Assembly (NCBI RefSeq): GCF_011758565.1
Contig: NZ_JAAMOX010000001.1
Coordinates: 1,713,838-1,777,837, forward strand
Direction of reading: 5' to 3'
Length of the DNA stretch: 64,000 nucleotides
DNA from: Lysinibacter cavernae
GTDB lineage: Bacteria; Actinomycetota; Actinomycetes; Actinomycetales; Microbacteriaceae
Shown: positions 1 to 9,331 of the stretch, piece by piece
How the letters are laid out: each line of letters begins with the position of its first letter
How positions within the stretch are numbered: the first letter of the stretch is position 1
Made by a program: the position numbers and the translations under genes
The notes under the pieces: generated by a model
What the model was told of the DNA's origin: nothing
What the model saw: only the letters and a program-made list of their open reading frames with translations
Databases searched by the model: none

Positions 1-3000
1 GTCTCAGGTTCACGCTGGGCATGGGTAGCGGATGCCGTTCCAAGCGTTGCGGTTGGTGCCTTGGTATCGGCCACCACGAGCATGCCGTCAGCGGTGAACG
101 TGTTTCCGTAGGAGTCGGTCGCGGTGAAACGCACAACGTAGCCAGCTGCCGTCGGCGTGGTCGCATCGACCGCGCTGCTGTTCGCGGTGAGCGAGACGAG
201 AGTGGTTCCCGGCGCGGTTGACGCGGTGGCCTCAAACAGCTCGACCCACTCGGCAGAGTTCGCTGGCAGGGTGTCGCCCATCTCGTAGGTGGCAGGAGTG
301 TTCCCAAGCAGCACGGAAGGAGACCCGGCGAAGGCGACCGTGTAGGTCACCGTCTGTGTCGCGGTGTTGCCAGCCGAGTCCGTAGCGGTAAACGTCACCG
401 CATACGCACCGGCGCGGTTGTAGTCCACCGCAGCGGCGTCGACGCTGAAGCTCGCGATTCCAGAACCCGAATCGGTCGCAACGGCCCCAAACGCGGCAAT
501 CATCGCGGCGTTATCCGTGAGTTGCGCGTCGCCTTCCACGTAGGTGATCGACTCAGTCGTGACGCTTATCTGCGGCGCAATCGTGTCTCGAACGGTCAGG
601 GTGCCCGTGACCTCGGCCGTGTACCCGAGCGAATCGGTCACCGTAAATACCACCGGATAGCTGCCGAGAACCGAATACTCAACGTCGCCGGTCGAAACCG
701 TGACGCTCGCGACGCTCGCTCCCCCACTCGCAGCAGTTGTCACTCCGCCAAACAGGGTTTTCACCGCTGCCTCGTCCGTTGGCGTTGCCGAGCCAAGCTC
801 GTGAAACGCGGTAGTGGCGCCAAGGACGATCGTCGGATCGGCAACATACGCGACAACATACTCCGCCTCGAAAGCGGTTGAGGTATTACCAGCGGCATCC
901 GTCGCCGTGAACGTCACGGTGTACGTGCCTGCGACCGTTTGGTCGACGCTCGACGCGTCGACAGTGATCCCATCGGAGACGGGGAGGCCGGAGCCTCCGT
1001 CCTGCGCGGTCACCGCAAAGAGGTCAATCCATCCCTGGGAACCGGTGGGAGCCGGCTCGTCACCCTTCGCAAAGGTGACGGATGTCTCCCCTGACAGGAC
1101 GGGAGCCGTGCGGTCAATCGCATATCCGCTGATCGCTGGGGCAGAAACGTTCCCGACCAGGTCAGTCGCGGTCACCGAAAGCGTGTACGCGCCATCGGCA
1201 AGCGAACCCGGCAAAGTTATCCGCTGCGTGCCATCGCTACCGGCAACTGCGGTTCCGGTCGCGACGCTCGCTGCAGCAGCATCAAGCACGGTCCAGGTGT
1301 AACCGGTGATCGTGGTGCCAACGTCGCTTCCGGCGAGCGCGGCGGACTGTGGGTTGTAGCGAAGCGACGCCACGGTTACCCCGCCGCTGAGCGCAGGCTC
1401 GGTTGCCACTGGAGCGGCTGTATCCGTGTAGTACAGAGCGATTCCTGCCGCGCCGGTTCCCGGATGCAGCGCAACAAGCTGGTACTCGGCATCTTCTCCC
1501 GGCAACGTGGCACCGCTAAAAACGGCGCCGTTGTTGAGTGGGGAAGCGACAAGGTCGCGACCGCTTGGCGCCGAAATCGCGAGGGTGTAATCACCCTTGG
1601 CAAGATCGGGGATGCTCAACAGCGAAAAGGCGCCGGCCGCGTTGGTTGTGGTTGAGGCAATCGTGCTGCCACCTTTCATGAGCGCGACCGTGAAGTCGGT
1701 CACATAGGGGGCTGCCGCCGAGCCTGCCCCAGCAACAATCGGCGTGATCGATGTATCGGTGAGCTGCAGGCTTCCCGAGACCGTGGTTTTGGCAACGAGC
1801 GGTACCCGAAGGTCTCGAATCCATTTGGTCACCCCGACCTTGTCTCCAACGGTAAACGACGACGACCCAACATACTGCGAGGTGTCTTCTGAACCGTTTG
1901 CCGTTGCGTCAGAGACTGCCGAGTACCGCAGGAATCCATCAGCGTCGAGGGCCGAATCGGCAACCGTAATATTGCCGTTGGTTGAGATCGGCTTGACCTT
2001 ATACGTGAGGTTTGGCTCAAGCCCGATGAAGGCGAAGACCCCCTCAACGCCACCGTCGGTGTTTGGGGTCACCGGAGCGCCGACAGCAACGGGGGTTCCC
2101 GAGACCATCTTGTAGAGCTGAAGCGAAACCCCTGCCCCGTTGATGCCCTGTGCGGCGCTCCCGCCCGCAAGGTCAAGAACGGTGATGCCAGACAGCTCCG
2201 TGTCCCCCGCCGGTGCCGAGGATTTTACGGGGACGGCTGGCGTCTCCGCGGCGATCCAGCTGCCTGCCCCTGCCTGAAAACGATAGGCAACCGTGTTGTT
2301 GGCGGTTGAGCCGTCACGAGGCGCCGACGACGCAACGGTGGCATCAAACGACAGCGTAATCTTGTCTCCTGGCTGAAACTTCATGCCACTCGCAAGCGTC
2401 ACCCTGATGGCTTTCGCCCCGGCTGCCGTTCCGGTGTAAGGCGTCCAGGCATCCCCGGCAACGTCATTTCCTGCGCTGTCGAAGCGAGCCGGTGTTGGCG
2501 ATGACGTGATCTCGACCACGGCGCCTGAGCACGGCGCCCCATTGATCAGCACCTTGACGTTGCCAGAAAGCTTCACGTCAAAGGCCGAGCCGCGCGGAAC
2601 GCCGGGGTTGAGGGTAAAGCCATCGCCGATGGAAGGAAGCACATCGATGAACTGAAAGTTCTGGTAGTCGAGTGAACCCGTGTTTGAGACATCAACCGTG
2701 TAGCTCACCGAGCCACCGGGGCGAGCGGTCGCCGTACCGGAACCCTGCACAATGCCGGAGGCATCCTCTGAGCCCTTAATCGTGGTCACCGAACCAACGG
2801 AGGTCGAGGGCGAAACAGCAAACGAGCGTTCGCCCATGACGGCGCTGTCGGCAGTGATGCCAAGGCCTCGGAGGGCTGCGCTTGCCTCGCTTCCAACGGC
2901 TTGGTAGCTTCCAAAGGAGCCACTGTCGGTAAGCGACCTGAGCGTGTCTGAGCCACTGATCAGCGCGGATGGGGACAGCCCGTTCTGCGCGGTTGACCCC

Positions 3001-5009
3001 ATGCCAACAAGCACGTTGTGCTGACCGCTCAGCGCGTTCAACAGTTGGAGCTGCAGCTGGGCGTGCAGCACCGAAAGGCCAGCTTTGCCACCGCTCAGCT
3101 GGCCGGAGGTCGCCTTTGCGTAGGTCAGCACCGACCCGTCGGCGAGGGTCGTTGAGCCAGTGACATACGCGCTCTGTGGGTAGGTCTGCGGGATGCCGTA
3201 CGTGCAGCCGTTGACGTTCAGCCAGTTGTAGGGAGAGCAGTTGGCAAGCGAGCCAAGCGTTGCTTTCGTTCCCTTCGGCGAAATAACAAACAGGTACGGG
3301 AGCTCGATGGGGTTCTGCCCATCCGAACCAACGTAGAGCTTAGACAGGAGCGAGTTGCCGTTGGTGAACGTTTTGCCAAAGTCGCTCCCGCTGTATCCGG
3401 CGTCGCCGACGCCACCGGCGAGGCTCGGCGCGGCAGCGCTGTTGGCAACGACCGGCACTGAGCGGCCAAAAGCAGGCCCGACCATGAGGCTTGTTGCCCC
3501 GGAGACAGGGTCTAGATAGCTCACGTCGCTCACGCCAACTTGAATGACGCTTCCAGCCGCAACGTCAGCTTTTGCTTCGAGGGTCAGGCTCATGCCGTAA
3601 TAGTTGAGCGTCATCTGCTGCGTGATATCAGTAATGACGTATCTGACAGCGGTGATGGTTGTCGGGTCTGCTAGCGTCACGGCACCCTTCGTTCCGCCGT
3701 TCAGGGGAAGGGTTTGCCAGGTGGCTGCCGCGAGGTCAGTCGCAGTTGTGTATTCGACTTTCTTGATGCCGTTGCTGCTGCTCGGGCCGCCAAACGCCCC
3801 GCCGACTCCCCTCAGGATGACGGTGGAGGGAATGGGTGCGGTCACGGTGAGATTCTGGATCGGGCCGGCGGGAACGCTTGTTGCAACCGATTGGGTCCAG
3901 TCAAAGACTTTGCCCTGGCCGACGCTTGCGGAGCCCTGGTTTGCGGTGAATGTCATCGTGACGGGATCTGGAACGGGGACAACAACGGTGAAGATGCCTG
4001 AGAAGACAACGGTCGTTACCAGGCCTGCCTCGTCGGTAACATCAACCACGCGGTAGGGCACAGAATAGGTGCCGGGTGTTGCGGTGGCCGGCACACTGGC
4101 TCGAAACTGGAGCTGCGTATCCGCGTTCCATGCACCGTAGGCGTAAATGCTCGCGATGTCATCGTTTTGCACGACGGTCTTGCTGGCCTTTTCGTTGAGG
4201 TTCGCAACGAGGTCTGGACCGAGTGTGGCCCAGGTTCGCGGGAGCGGCAGATCGGCTCCGCTCGTGACGCCCCAGTTGGTGACCACCTGCAGGTTGGTAA
4301 AACTTGTTCGTTCGCCAACCGGCCGAAAAAAAGGATAGCTGGCGTTGGACTGGGTGCCAGGGTAGACCCGCAGCTTGTCTCCGCCGACGCCGCTCGCCCA
4401 GCTCCCAGGATGGGCTGCCTTCAGTTCAAGAGGAATGGTGTTCCCCGTCACGGTGAGTGGCGTACTCGATTCCGTCTGCACGAGCGGGGTGCCGTCGAGC
4501 GCAAAACCTGTTGTGGTGGCAGTTGCCTGATACGTGTCAGAAACCGTTGCAATCGCGGAGGGAACCGCGTTGATGCTTGACGAATACACAGACCCCGCGG
4601 TGAGCGCACCCCACGTCACGGTGAGGGTGTTGTGCTGTTCGTCCCAGGTTTGCGCCGTTGCGCCGGTTGGGAGTTGGCCGTTGTTGGTGCGTTTGAGGGA
4701 GCGATCGAGCACGAGCCGTGTCACAGCCCCCGCCTTAACCGCTGTGCCGGATGGGAGCGAGAGCTGCACCTCAAACGACACAACATCCGTATACGTAGAG
4801 ATCGTGGTCAAGCCACCGTTTTGCACGGCAAGCCCAAAGGGATTTGCGGTCGCGGCCGCTGGGCTCGCGGGAAGGGTGCCGAAGGCGAGCGCGGCTACGA
4901 GGACCATCGCAAGCGTCGACCAGCGCGCACTCGCAGTCCGTCTGGCGTTGCCCTCGTTTGATGGGCCGGTAGCTCCTTCGAGCCTGCCCCTAGTTTTCCT
5001 CGTTACCAC
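1..5009 (-). CDS. Giant secreted surface protein with DUF11-like and bacterial Ig-like repeats (partial, C-terminus outside window)
   Basis: An open frame on the minus strand runs from a GTG at 5009 off the left edge (1669 residues seen). The GTG is chosen because AAGGGG lies 8 nt upstream. Residues 1-55 are a long export signal: a basic n-region with arginines, a hydrophobic stretch near 33-45 (LAMVLVAALAFG) and an AAATA cleavage region. Next come beta-rich adhesin modules. A DUF11-type stretch (VSYTVDVSNTGSLDYQNF) is followed by SdrD-B/Cna-B-like modules ending in patterns such as DADGFLRYS and TNAAGAFSL. After these, repeated Ig/HYR-type units carry the recurring YTVTFTATDAAGNT motif, spaced about 85-90 residues apart. 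Such repeats usually form a stalk. The anchor cannot be seen, so wall attachment is inferred. It is not an obvious member of the paralogue array at 30-56 kb. No neighbouring sigma fusion is visible. Confidence 0.85.
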   Translation of the reverse strand, partial: MVTRKTRGRLEGATGPSNEGNARRTASARWSTLAMVLVAALAFGTLPASPAAATANPFGLAVQNGGLTTISTYTDVVSFEVQLSLPSGTAVKAGAVTRLVLDRSLKRTNNGQLPTGATAQTWDEQHNTLTVTWGALTAGSVYSSSINAVPSAIATVSDTYQATATTTGFALDGTPLVQTESSTPLTVTGNTIPLELKAAHPGSWASGVGGDKLRVYPGTQSNASYPFFRPVGERTSFTNLQVVTNWGVTSGADLPLPRTWATLGPDLVANLNEKASKTVVQNDDIASIYAYGAWNADTQLQFRASVPATATPGTYSVPYRVVDVTDEAGLVTTVVFSGIFTVVVPVPDPVTMTFTANQGSASVGQGKVFDWTQSVATSVPAGPIQNLTVTAPIPSTVILRGVGGAFGGPSSSNGIKKVEYTTATDLAAATWQTLPLNGGTKGAVTLADPTTITAVRYVITDITQQMTLNYYGMSLTLEAKADVAAGSVIQVGVSDVSYLDPVSGATSLMVGPAFGRSVPVVANSAAAPSLAGGVGDAGYSGSDFGKTFTNGNSLLSKLYVGSDGQNPIELPYLFVISPKGTKATLGSLANCSPYNWLNVNGCTYGIPQTYPQSAYVTGSTTLADGSVLTYAKATSGQLSGGKAGLSVLHAQLQLQLLNALSGQHNVLVGMGSTAQNGLSPSALISGSDTLRSLTDSGSFGSYQAVGSEASAALRGLGITADSAVMGERSFAVSPSTSVGSVTTIKGSEDASGIVQGSGTATARPGGSVSYTVDVSNTGSLDYQNFQFIDVLPSIGDGFTLNPGVPRGSAFDVKLSGNVKVLINGAPCSGAVVEITSSPTPARFDSAGNDVAGDAWTPYTGTAAGAKAIRVTLASGMKFQPGDKITLSFDATVASSAPRDGSTANNTVAYRFQAGAGSWIAAETPAVPVKSSAPAGDTELSGITVLDLAGGSAAQGINGAGVSLQLYKMVSGTPVAVGAPVTPNTDGGVEGVFAFIGLEPNLTYKVKPISTNGNITVADSALDADGFLRYSAVSDATANGSEDTSQYVGSSSFTVGDKVGVTKWIRDLRVPLVAKTTVSGSLQLTDTSITPIVAGAGSAAAPYVTDFTVALMKGGSTIASTTTNAAGAFSLLSIPDLAKGDYTLAISAPSGRDLVASPLNNGAVFSGATLPGEDAEYQLVALHPGTGAAGIALYYTDTAAPVATEPALSGGVTVASLRYNPQSAALAGSDVGTTITGYTWTVLDAAAASVATGTAVAGSDGTQRITLPGSLADGAYTLSVTATDLVGNVSAPAISGYAIDRTAPVLSGETSVTFAKGDEPAPTGSQGWIDLFAVTAQDGGSGLPVSDGITVDASSVDQTVAGTYTVTFTATDAAGNTSTAFEAEYVVAYVADPTIVLGATTAFHELGSATPTDEAAVKTLFGGVTTAASGGASVASVTVSTGDVEYSVLGSYPVVFTVTDSLGYTAEVTGTLTVRDTIAPQISVTTESITYVEGDAQLTDNAAMIAAFGAVATDSGSGIASFSVDAAAVDYNRAGAYAVTFTATDSAGNTATQTVTYTVAFAGSPSVLLGNTPATYEMGDTLPANSAEWVELFEATASTAPGTTLVSLTANSSAVDATTPTAAGYVVRFTATDSYGNTFTADGMLVVADTKAPTATLGTASATHAQREPE

Positions 5010-5533
5010 GGTTGTATCCCCTTAGTTCGCTGCGAGTTGCGGCACCCGCTCGACCGGCGCTGACCCAAGTGAGGCCACCGGCTATCCGCTGTGGAGCACC
5101 CCCAAAGTGCTGCCCCAGTTTGTCCTATCTCCGTTAAGAGACGCAGACCTACTCGCAGAATTGCACGCGTTCGAGAATTTCTTTCTGATGGTTCCCCAAC
5201 ACATCAGTTTGGCGACGCTGCGGTTCTCGTATTCCCCTGCGAGATCCGCGTTCGTTCATCGTGTCACACGTTAAAGAATACGAGACAAAGCTGACCTTTT
5301 TATGCATCAACATTTTTAGCCGCCCGTACGCCGGCGGGATCCGCTTGCGTCCTCGCGCTGACCGGCAAAGGTCGTTCGTCTCATCGCCGTCATCAGAGGC
5401 GGCGTGTGCGGAACACACCCGGCGTGACACGGGCGTAATATTTTCGCTCGTTTGACGTCTTATCTGGTGTGGCCGGCAGAGAGTTGAAACGCTGTGCCGG
5501 CCACCACGCCGCCACCGGTTTGCAGGTTCCAAA
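5010..5533. other. Intergenic region upstream of the left-edge surface gene
   Basis: No convincing gene was found; the open frames here have no family resemblance and no ribosome site. The stretch 5260-5320 and the bases near 5435-5455 are AT-rich compared with the surroundings, so the promoter of the surface gene starting at 5009 probably lies in this interval. The short AAGGGG ribosome site sits next to 5017-5022. Confidence 0.5.
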
Positions 5534-6073
5534 CTACTTCTGGTGGCGGCGCGCACGGTGCCTGCGCACTGCCGCTCGGTTGGCGCAGCGGACGGAGCAG
5601 TACCGCTGGCGCCCGTTGCGCGTCACGTCCACAATAACGTTGCGACACGGATCCCCGGCTGTGAATCCAGCGGCGCAACGGCCGAGTCGCTGCATCCCTC
5701 GCGTCGTCAGGTGGAGCGCCGTACCGACGCTGAAGACGGCCCGCAAGACGTGAGCGAGGGTCTGATTCTGATCGCGATAGTGCAGGTGCCAGCCCTCGTC
5801 ATCGTGGTCAGTAAGCCGAGGATAGGCCGCTGCCGCTGCCATCTGCGTGTTGAGGATCTCAGCCCGGCGCTGTGGGTCTGCGGCGTCCACAACCGTCAGC
5901 CAGTCGTTCACTGCTGCTGTGACGAGCGCGTGGTCCCCTGGTTCCGGCACGAAGCTCATGGTCATGCCAAAGGTGCGGGTGCGCGCAATGATCTCCGCCC
6001 GATCGGCAGGAGGATCGTTGGCGAGGGATGCCGCGAGCAGCACGGCATACTCGCCGTAAGGGTTGAGTTGCAT
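5534..6073 (-). CDS. CGNR-type zinc-finger protein with ABATE-like N-terminal domain
   Basis: A 179-residue protein. The C-terminal part carries C-x7-C then C-x3-C (AAGFTAGDPCRNVIVD, then QRYCSVRCANRAAVRRHR), which is the CGNR zinc finger in a CANR variant; the basic end fits DNA binding. The N-terminal part, starting MQLNPYGEYAVLLAASLAN, matches the ABATE-type (stress-induced transcription regulator) domain usually paired with this finger. Such proteins are common in actinobacteria and are thought to act as transcription regulators; the target is unknown. It is divergent from the small gene starting at 6100 with only 26 bp between them, so the two likely share a promoter region. Confidence 0.85.
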   Translation of the reverse strand: MQLNPYGEYAVLLAASLANDPPADRAEIIARTRTFGMTMSFVPEPGDHALVTAAVNDWLTVVDAADPQRRAEILNTQMAAAAAYPRLTDHDDEGWHLHYRDQNQTLAHVLRAVFSVGTALHLTTRGMQRLGRCAAGFTAGDPCRNVIVDVTRNGRQRYCSVRCANRAAVRRHRARRHQK

Positions 6074-6099
6074 AAGACCATTACATCAGAGTTGTCCCT

Positions 6100-6336
6100 A
6101 TGACACCTCACACCTCAGAATGCGCCCTCACCACCGATGATTCAGATACCTTCCACGAACACCGCTGGCAAACCGAATCATCCCATCCCACCTCACAGGG
6201 TCTCGTGGTGTACTACAGATGCACCTCATCGTGCCAGGCACGGCGCGTTCAACTCGTCGCCTCAGCAGTTTCTTCTGCCTCAGAGCGTCCTCACAGGCCA
6301 GCCGACGTAAGTAATCGAGCAAGAACCACTCCTTAA
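6100..6336 (+). CDS. Small conserved Cys/His-containing protein
   Basis: A 78-residue frame. The central stretch HRWQTESSHPTSQGLVVYYRC followed by a second Cys and ARRVQL resembles short actinobacterial proteins of unknown function with a TSEG-VVY-RC-C-RRV core; the pattern suggests a small metal-binding ribbon. The reading frame is divergent from the CGNR gene, a common setting for real small genes. The start is uncertain because no strong ribosome site precedes the ATG. The resemblance is from memory of the pattern, so this is a moderate-confidence gene with no assigned function. Confidence 0.55.
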   Translation: MTPHTSECALTTDDSDTFHEHRWQTESSHPTSQGLVVYYRCTSSCQARRVQLVASAVSSASERPHRPADVSNRARTTP

Positions 6337-6427
6337 CGGATGCGGGCACAGAATCTCAGCCCTGCTTCCGTCTTCTTCCCGACCCAATGCTGCCTCACGG
6401 CAGCGGCCATCAGAAAGCCCGCAACTC

Positions 6428-7468
6428 GTGAACACCACAACAGCACTCATCTGGCCCGCAATCATCGCGGTCCAGTTCATTGTGCTTGCCCGATACTGGT
6501 CAAAGCGAAAGGCCGCGGCTGCCAACCCCCTTGCGCCTGTGCCGATCCGCGTCGGCGGCTCACGACCAAACCAGGTCACTGAACTGAGCCTTGTCTACCG
6601 AACGGAGAATTTCCAGTTCACGGATCTGCGACGTTTTCCAAACCTCGTCACGCTCGACCTCTGGGAGACGCGCGTTTCCAGTCTTGGCTCATTGAAGGAA
6701 CTCGTCAAGCTACAAAAGCTCTACCTCGGCAACACCAAGGTGAGTGACCTCACGCCCATTTCGGGCCTCACCGAACTGACCGAGCTTGTTGTGTCTGGCA
6801 CACTCGTGAACGAGCTTTCAGCGATAACCGGACTCAAGCAGCTCCGTCGGCTTGAGCTCAGCACCACAGAGGTGGCCAACGTCACTCCACTCGCGGGGCT
6901 ACAGAATCTCCAGAACCTCAATCTGGACCGCACCCAGGTGCGGAGCATTGAACCGCTTGCAAAACTCCGCAACCTCCGCACGCTCAGCGTGTCTGGCACG
7001 CTCCTCACGAACTTGTGGCCCCTCGCGCACCTCCCGCAGCTTGACTTCCTCCACCTGAACGAGAGCACCGTCACAGATCTCGAACCGCTACGAGAGCTTG
7101 TCTCGCTCAGGGGTCTCTCCGCTGTGAACACCCGCATCAACGATCTTGGACCCCTTACACAGCTCAGCGAGCTCAACTGGTTGGATCTGAGCGAGACACC
7201 CGTAGAAGATCTGCGGCCGATTGCGGGGCTCACAAAGCTCAACTCGCTCGACCTCAGCTTCACAAATGTCACCGACCTCACCCCACTCGCCGAACTGACC
7301 AACCTCGACTGGCTCGACCTCTCCGGAACCCCCATCACCGACCTCACCCCACTCGCCGAACTGACCAACCTCGACTGGCTCGACCTCTCCGGAACCCCCA
7401 TCACCGACCTCAGCCCGCTCGCTCACCTCCATATTGTGAACAACCCAGACACCTTCTTCCGACCGTGA
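6428..7468 (+). CDS. Membrane-anchored leucine-rich repeat protein
   Basis: A 346-residue protein starting at GTG. Residues about 7-22 (LIWPAIIAVQFIVLAR) form one membrane segment followed by basic residues (YWSKRK). From about residue 55 to the end it is made of roughly twelve 22-residue leucine-rich repeats with the internalin-like pattern LxxLTNLDWLDLSGTPITDLTP. Such repeats form curved protein-binding scaffolds. No LPxTG motif or catalytic domain is present, so a binding role is inferred. With the N-terminal anchor the repeats could face either side; the positive residues follow the segment, which favours the repeats being inside. The stop overlaps the start of the following lipoprotein gene. 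Two of the repeats are identical at DNA level. Confidence 0.8.
   Translation: MNTTTALIWPAIIAVQFIVLARYWSKRKAAAANPLAPVPIRVGGSRPNQVTELSLVYRTENFQFTDLRRFPNLVTLDLWETRVSSLGSLKELVKLQKLYLGNTKVSDLTPISGLTELTELVVSGTLVNELSAITGLKQLRRLELSTTEVANVTPLAGLQNLQNLNLDRTQVRSIEPLAKLRNLRTLSVSGTLLTNLWPLAHLPQLDFLHLNESTVTDLEPLRELVSLRGLSAVNTRINDLGPLTQLSELNWLDLSETPVEDLRPIAGLTKLNSLDLSFTNVTDLTPLAELTNLDWLDLSGTPITDLTPLAELTNLDWLDLSGTPITDLSPLAHLHIVNNPDTFFRP
7271..7402 (+). repeat. Perfect 66-bp tandem duplication inside the LRR gene
   Basis: Bases 7271-7336 and 7337-7402 are identical and each encodes exactly one 22-residue leucine-rich repeat (starting TDLTPLAELTNLDWL). Other repeats in the gene are diverged, so this is a recent in-frame expansion, probably by slipped replication or unequal exchange. 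Confidence 0.95.
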
Positions 7469-8205
7469 CCGCCAAGATAAGGCCTGCCCACGTCCGGCTA
7501 GGGCTCGCGGCTGTCGCACTGACCGCGCTCGTTTCCGGCTGCGCTGGCCAGGGCACAGCTACACCAAGCATCCCGGCAGAGGTTGTTGATCGGGATTGGC
7601 GAGATTGCATCCAGGAAGCGCTCCTCGATCATCCGGAAGTCACCGATGTGCAGCAACTCACGAGCCTCACCTGTCATTCGATGACGGTCTACTCCTTCGA
7701 CGATCTGTCGGTGCTGAGCGGATTAGAATCGCTCACGGTAAACCAATCAGCGCTGACAACACTCGCGGGGCTTCAAGCGCTGCCCAATCTCACGACACTC
7801 AATGTCGCCGAATCGCATGTTGTTGTGTTTGATGATCTTGCAAAAGCCACCACTCTTGAGAGCCTCCAGCTTGATGACGTGAACTTGACAACGTTAAGCC
7901 CGATATACAGCCTCACAAACCTCACTCACCTCACTTTCTGGAAAACGGGAGTCACCAGCCTCACCCCGCTCAGGAACCTCACCAGCCTTGAGCAACTCAG
8001 CTTCTTCAGCACGCCCGTTGCCGATCTCTCGCCTCTCGCGGGGCTGGCGAACCTCACCAAGGTGATCCTTTCCGACACCGCGGTGACCGACCTGACGCCG
8101 CTCATCGGGTTGCCGAAGTTGACTGATCTCTCTATCAACAGCGACCTTGCGTCCACGCTTCCGCCGGAGCTTCTGAGAGACGACCTGCTCATCAGGAGTG
8201 ACTGA
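7465..8205 (+). CDS. Leucine-rich repeat lipoprotein
   Basis: A 246-residue protein starting at GTG 7465, overlapping the previous stop in a GTGA arrangement, which implies translational coupling. The N-terminus has a basic start (MTAKIRPAHVR), a hydrophobic core and a lipobox LVSG|C at about residues 23-27, so it is predicted to be exported and lipid-anchored. The rest contains about six internalin-like 22-residue leucine-rich repeats (for example LTPLRNLTSLEQLSFFSTPV). It may be an extracellular partner of the membrane LRR protein encoded just upstream, but this is inference. Confidence 0.8.
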   Translation: MTAKIRPAHVRLGLAAVALTALVSGCAGQGTATPSIPAEVVDRDWRDCIQEALLDHPEVTDVQQLTSLTCHSMTVYSFDDLSVLSGLESLTVNQSALTTLAGLQALPNLTTLNVAESHVVVFDDLAKATTLESLQLDDVNLTTLSPIYSLTNLTHLTFWKTGVTSLTPLRNLTSLEQLSFFSTPVADLSPLAGLANLTKVILSDTAVTDLTPLIGLPKLTDLSINSDLASTLPPELLRDDLLIRSD

Positions 8206-8280
8206 CAGGGCAACACGCACACGCACACAGGATCAGTGTCGATTCCGGCGTCGAGGTGAGCCTGCACGTAGAATTTTGGC

Positions 8281-8769
8281 ATGGCCGTCTTTGTTCCCAA
8301 ATGGACCCAGTTGCAGGTCTCGCTCACTGATCTGCTCGATTGGGGGCCTGACGGTGATGCTGACGTTCCCACCGCGTCGACCAACCTTCATCAGCTCGCG
8401 TCCGCCCTTGGCCTCCCCCACGATCTTGATCGTTTTGCCAGAGCACACCTCGATTCCTCCCCTCGCGCCGGTACGGGAGACGTATATCTCTTGCGCCAGC
8501 CGCATGGCCCTCAGCTGCTGGCATTCGATCTCTTTCACGACCACACCGACCAGCTCAGCATCATCCGGCTGAGTTATCGCTGCGGTGATGAAACGTATGC
8601 ATCGGCATTGCGTGCCGCGAGAATGCTCTTCGACGGGGCAGAGTATCCGGTTACGTTTGAGCAGGCCCATGTGCTGGATGCTTCCAGGATCGCGAGCGAA
8701 CCGAGCAGCTTTCCGCGTGACAGGCACGGCTACCTGCAGCAACTCCACGAGGTCGAGCCCGCGCGGTAA
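8281..8769 (+). CDS. Protein of unknown function
   Basis: A 162-residue protein beginning MAVFVPKWTQLQVSLTDLL. It is acidic to neutral and looks soluble, with no signal peptide, membrane segment or motif I recognise. Codon use matches the neighbours. It lies 75 bp after the LRR lipoprotein and is convergent with the gene ending at 8803. No function is proposed. Confidence 0.6.
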   Translation: MAVFVPKWTQLQVSLTDLLDWGPDGDADVPTASTNLHQLASALGLPHDLDRFARAHLDSSPRAGTGDVYLLRQPHGPQLLAFDLFHDHTDQLSIIRLSYRCGDETYASALRAARMLFDGAEYPVTFEQAHVLDASRIASEPSSFPRDRHGYLQQLHEVEPAR

Positions 8770-8802
8770 GTCGGGTCAGCGTGTCGTGCCTGCACGGTGT
8801 CC

Positions 8803-9210
8803 CTACACCCGCTGCCAACCGCCGTCGACCGGGCGAAATACGGCGACAAACTCTGAGTTCACGTGGTCACCGTAATAACCGATTTCGAGGGAGCCGTCCT
8901 CACCGAGCGTGAGATTCGCAGGAGTAAAGACAAAATTTGCCGGCGCGAGGAGACTCTCGCTTGCGGTTGCTTCGAGTTCAGCCTGCAGAACATTGTCGAG
9001 TTCGTTGAGGGCACCAAGCGCGGTCTCAACTCCGGCCAACAACGGCCGCCCCTCTTCGTCTGGAGTAAAGGGAAACCAAACTTCAAGCTCAAACGTCATG
9101 ATCTCTGCCCAACACACGTCGTCTTCACGGGCGATCTCGGCAGTTCGCAGCTCGTCGAGAGCGCCGTGGACGTTCAGGTAACGATCTCGTGGCCACGTCA
9201 CATCTGTCAT
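8803..9210 (-). CDS. Protein of unknown function
   Basis: A 135-residue acidic, soluble protein starting MTDVTWPRDRYLNVHG. The C-terminal half (LEIGYYGDHVNSEFVAVF) resembles small uncharacterised bacterial proteins predicted to be alpha/beta folds, but I cannot name the family. No export signal is present. It is transcribed away from the acid-sugar operon, whose promoter lies between the two start codons. Confidence 0.6.
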   Translation of the reverse strand: MTDVTWPRDRYLNVHGALDELRTAEIAREDDVCWAEIMTFELEVWFPFTPDEEGRPLLAGVETALGALNELDNVLQAELEATASESLLAPANFVFTPANLTLGEDGSLEIGYYGDHVNSEFVAVFRPVDGGWQRV

Positions 9211-9251
9211 GGGGCAAGTATGCCACGGCCTATCCGCCTCGCTTCGGCAGT

Positions 9252-9299
9252 TTGACAGTCGAATCTCCTGATATATGCTATCTGATAGCTGATATCAGG
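9252..9299 (+). promoter_or_regulatory. Promoter and dyad operator of the acid-sugar operon
   Basis: TTGACA at 9252-9257 and TATGCT at 9274-9279 are separated by 16 bp, a good sigma-70-type promoter. A 33-bp dyad centred on 9283 overlaps the -10 element: CCTGATAT (9267-9274) pairs with ATATCAGG (9292-9299), and GCTATC (9277-9282) pairs with GATAGC (9284-9289), 14 of 16 positions paired. The position fits repression; the FCD-family GntR protein encoded at the end of the operon is the natural candidate ligand (inference). Confidence 0.7.
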
Positions 9300-9331
9300 C
9301 AGGCTAGGCAAAAGGCAACAAAGGAGTTCAC

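Noticed and set aside
8198-8572. 124-codon plus-strand frame overlapping the gene at 8281
   Set aside because: It is out of phase with the better-supported frame 8281-8769, and has Ser/Pro-rich low-complexity content typical of shadows.
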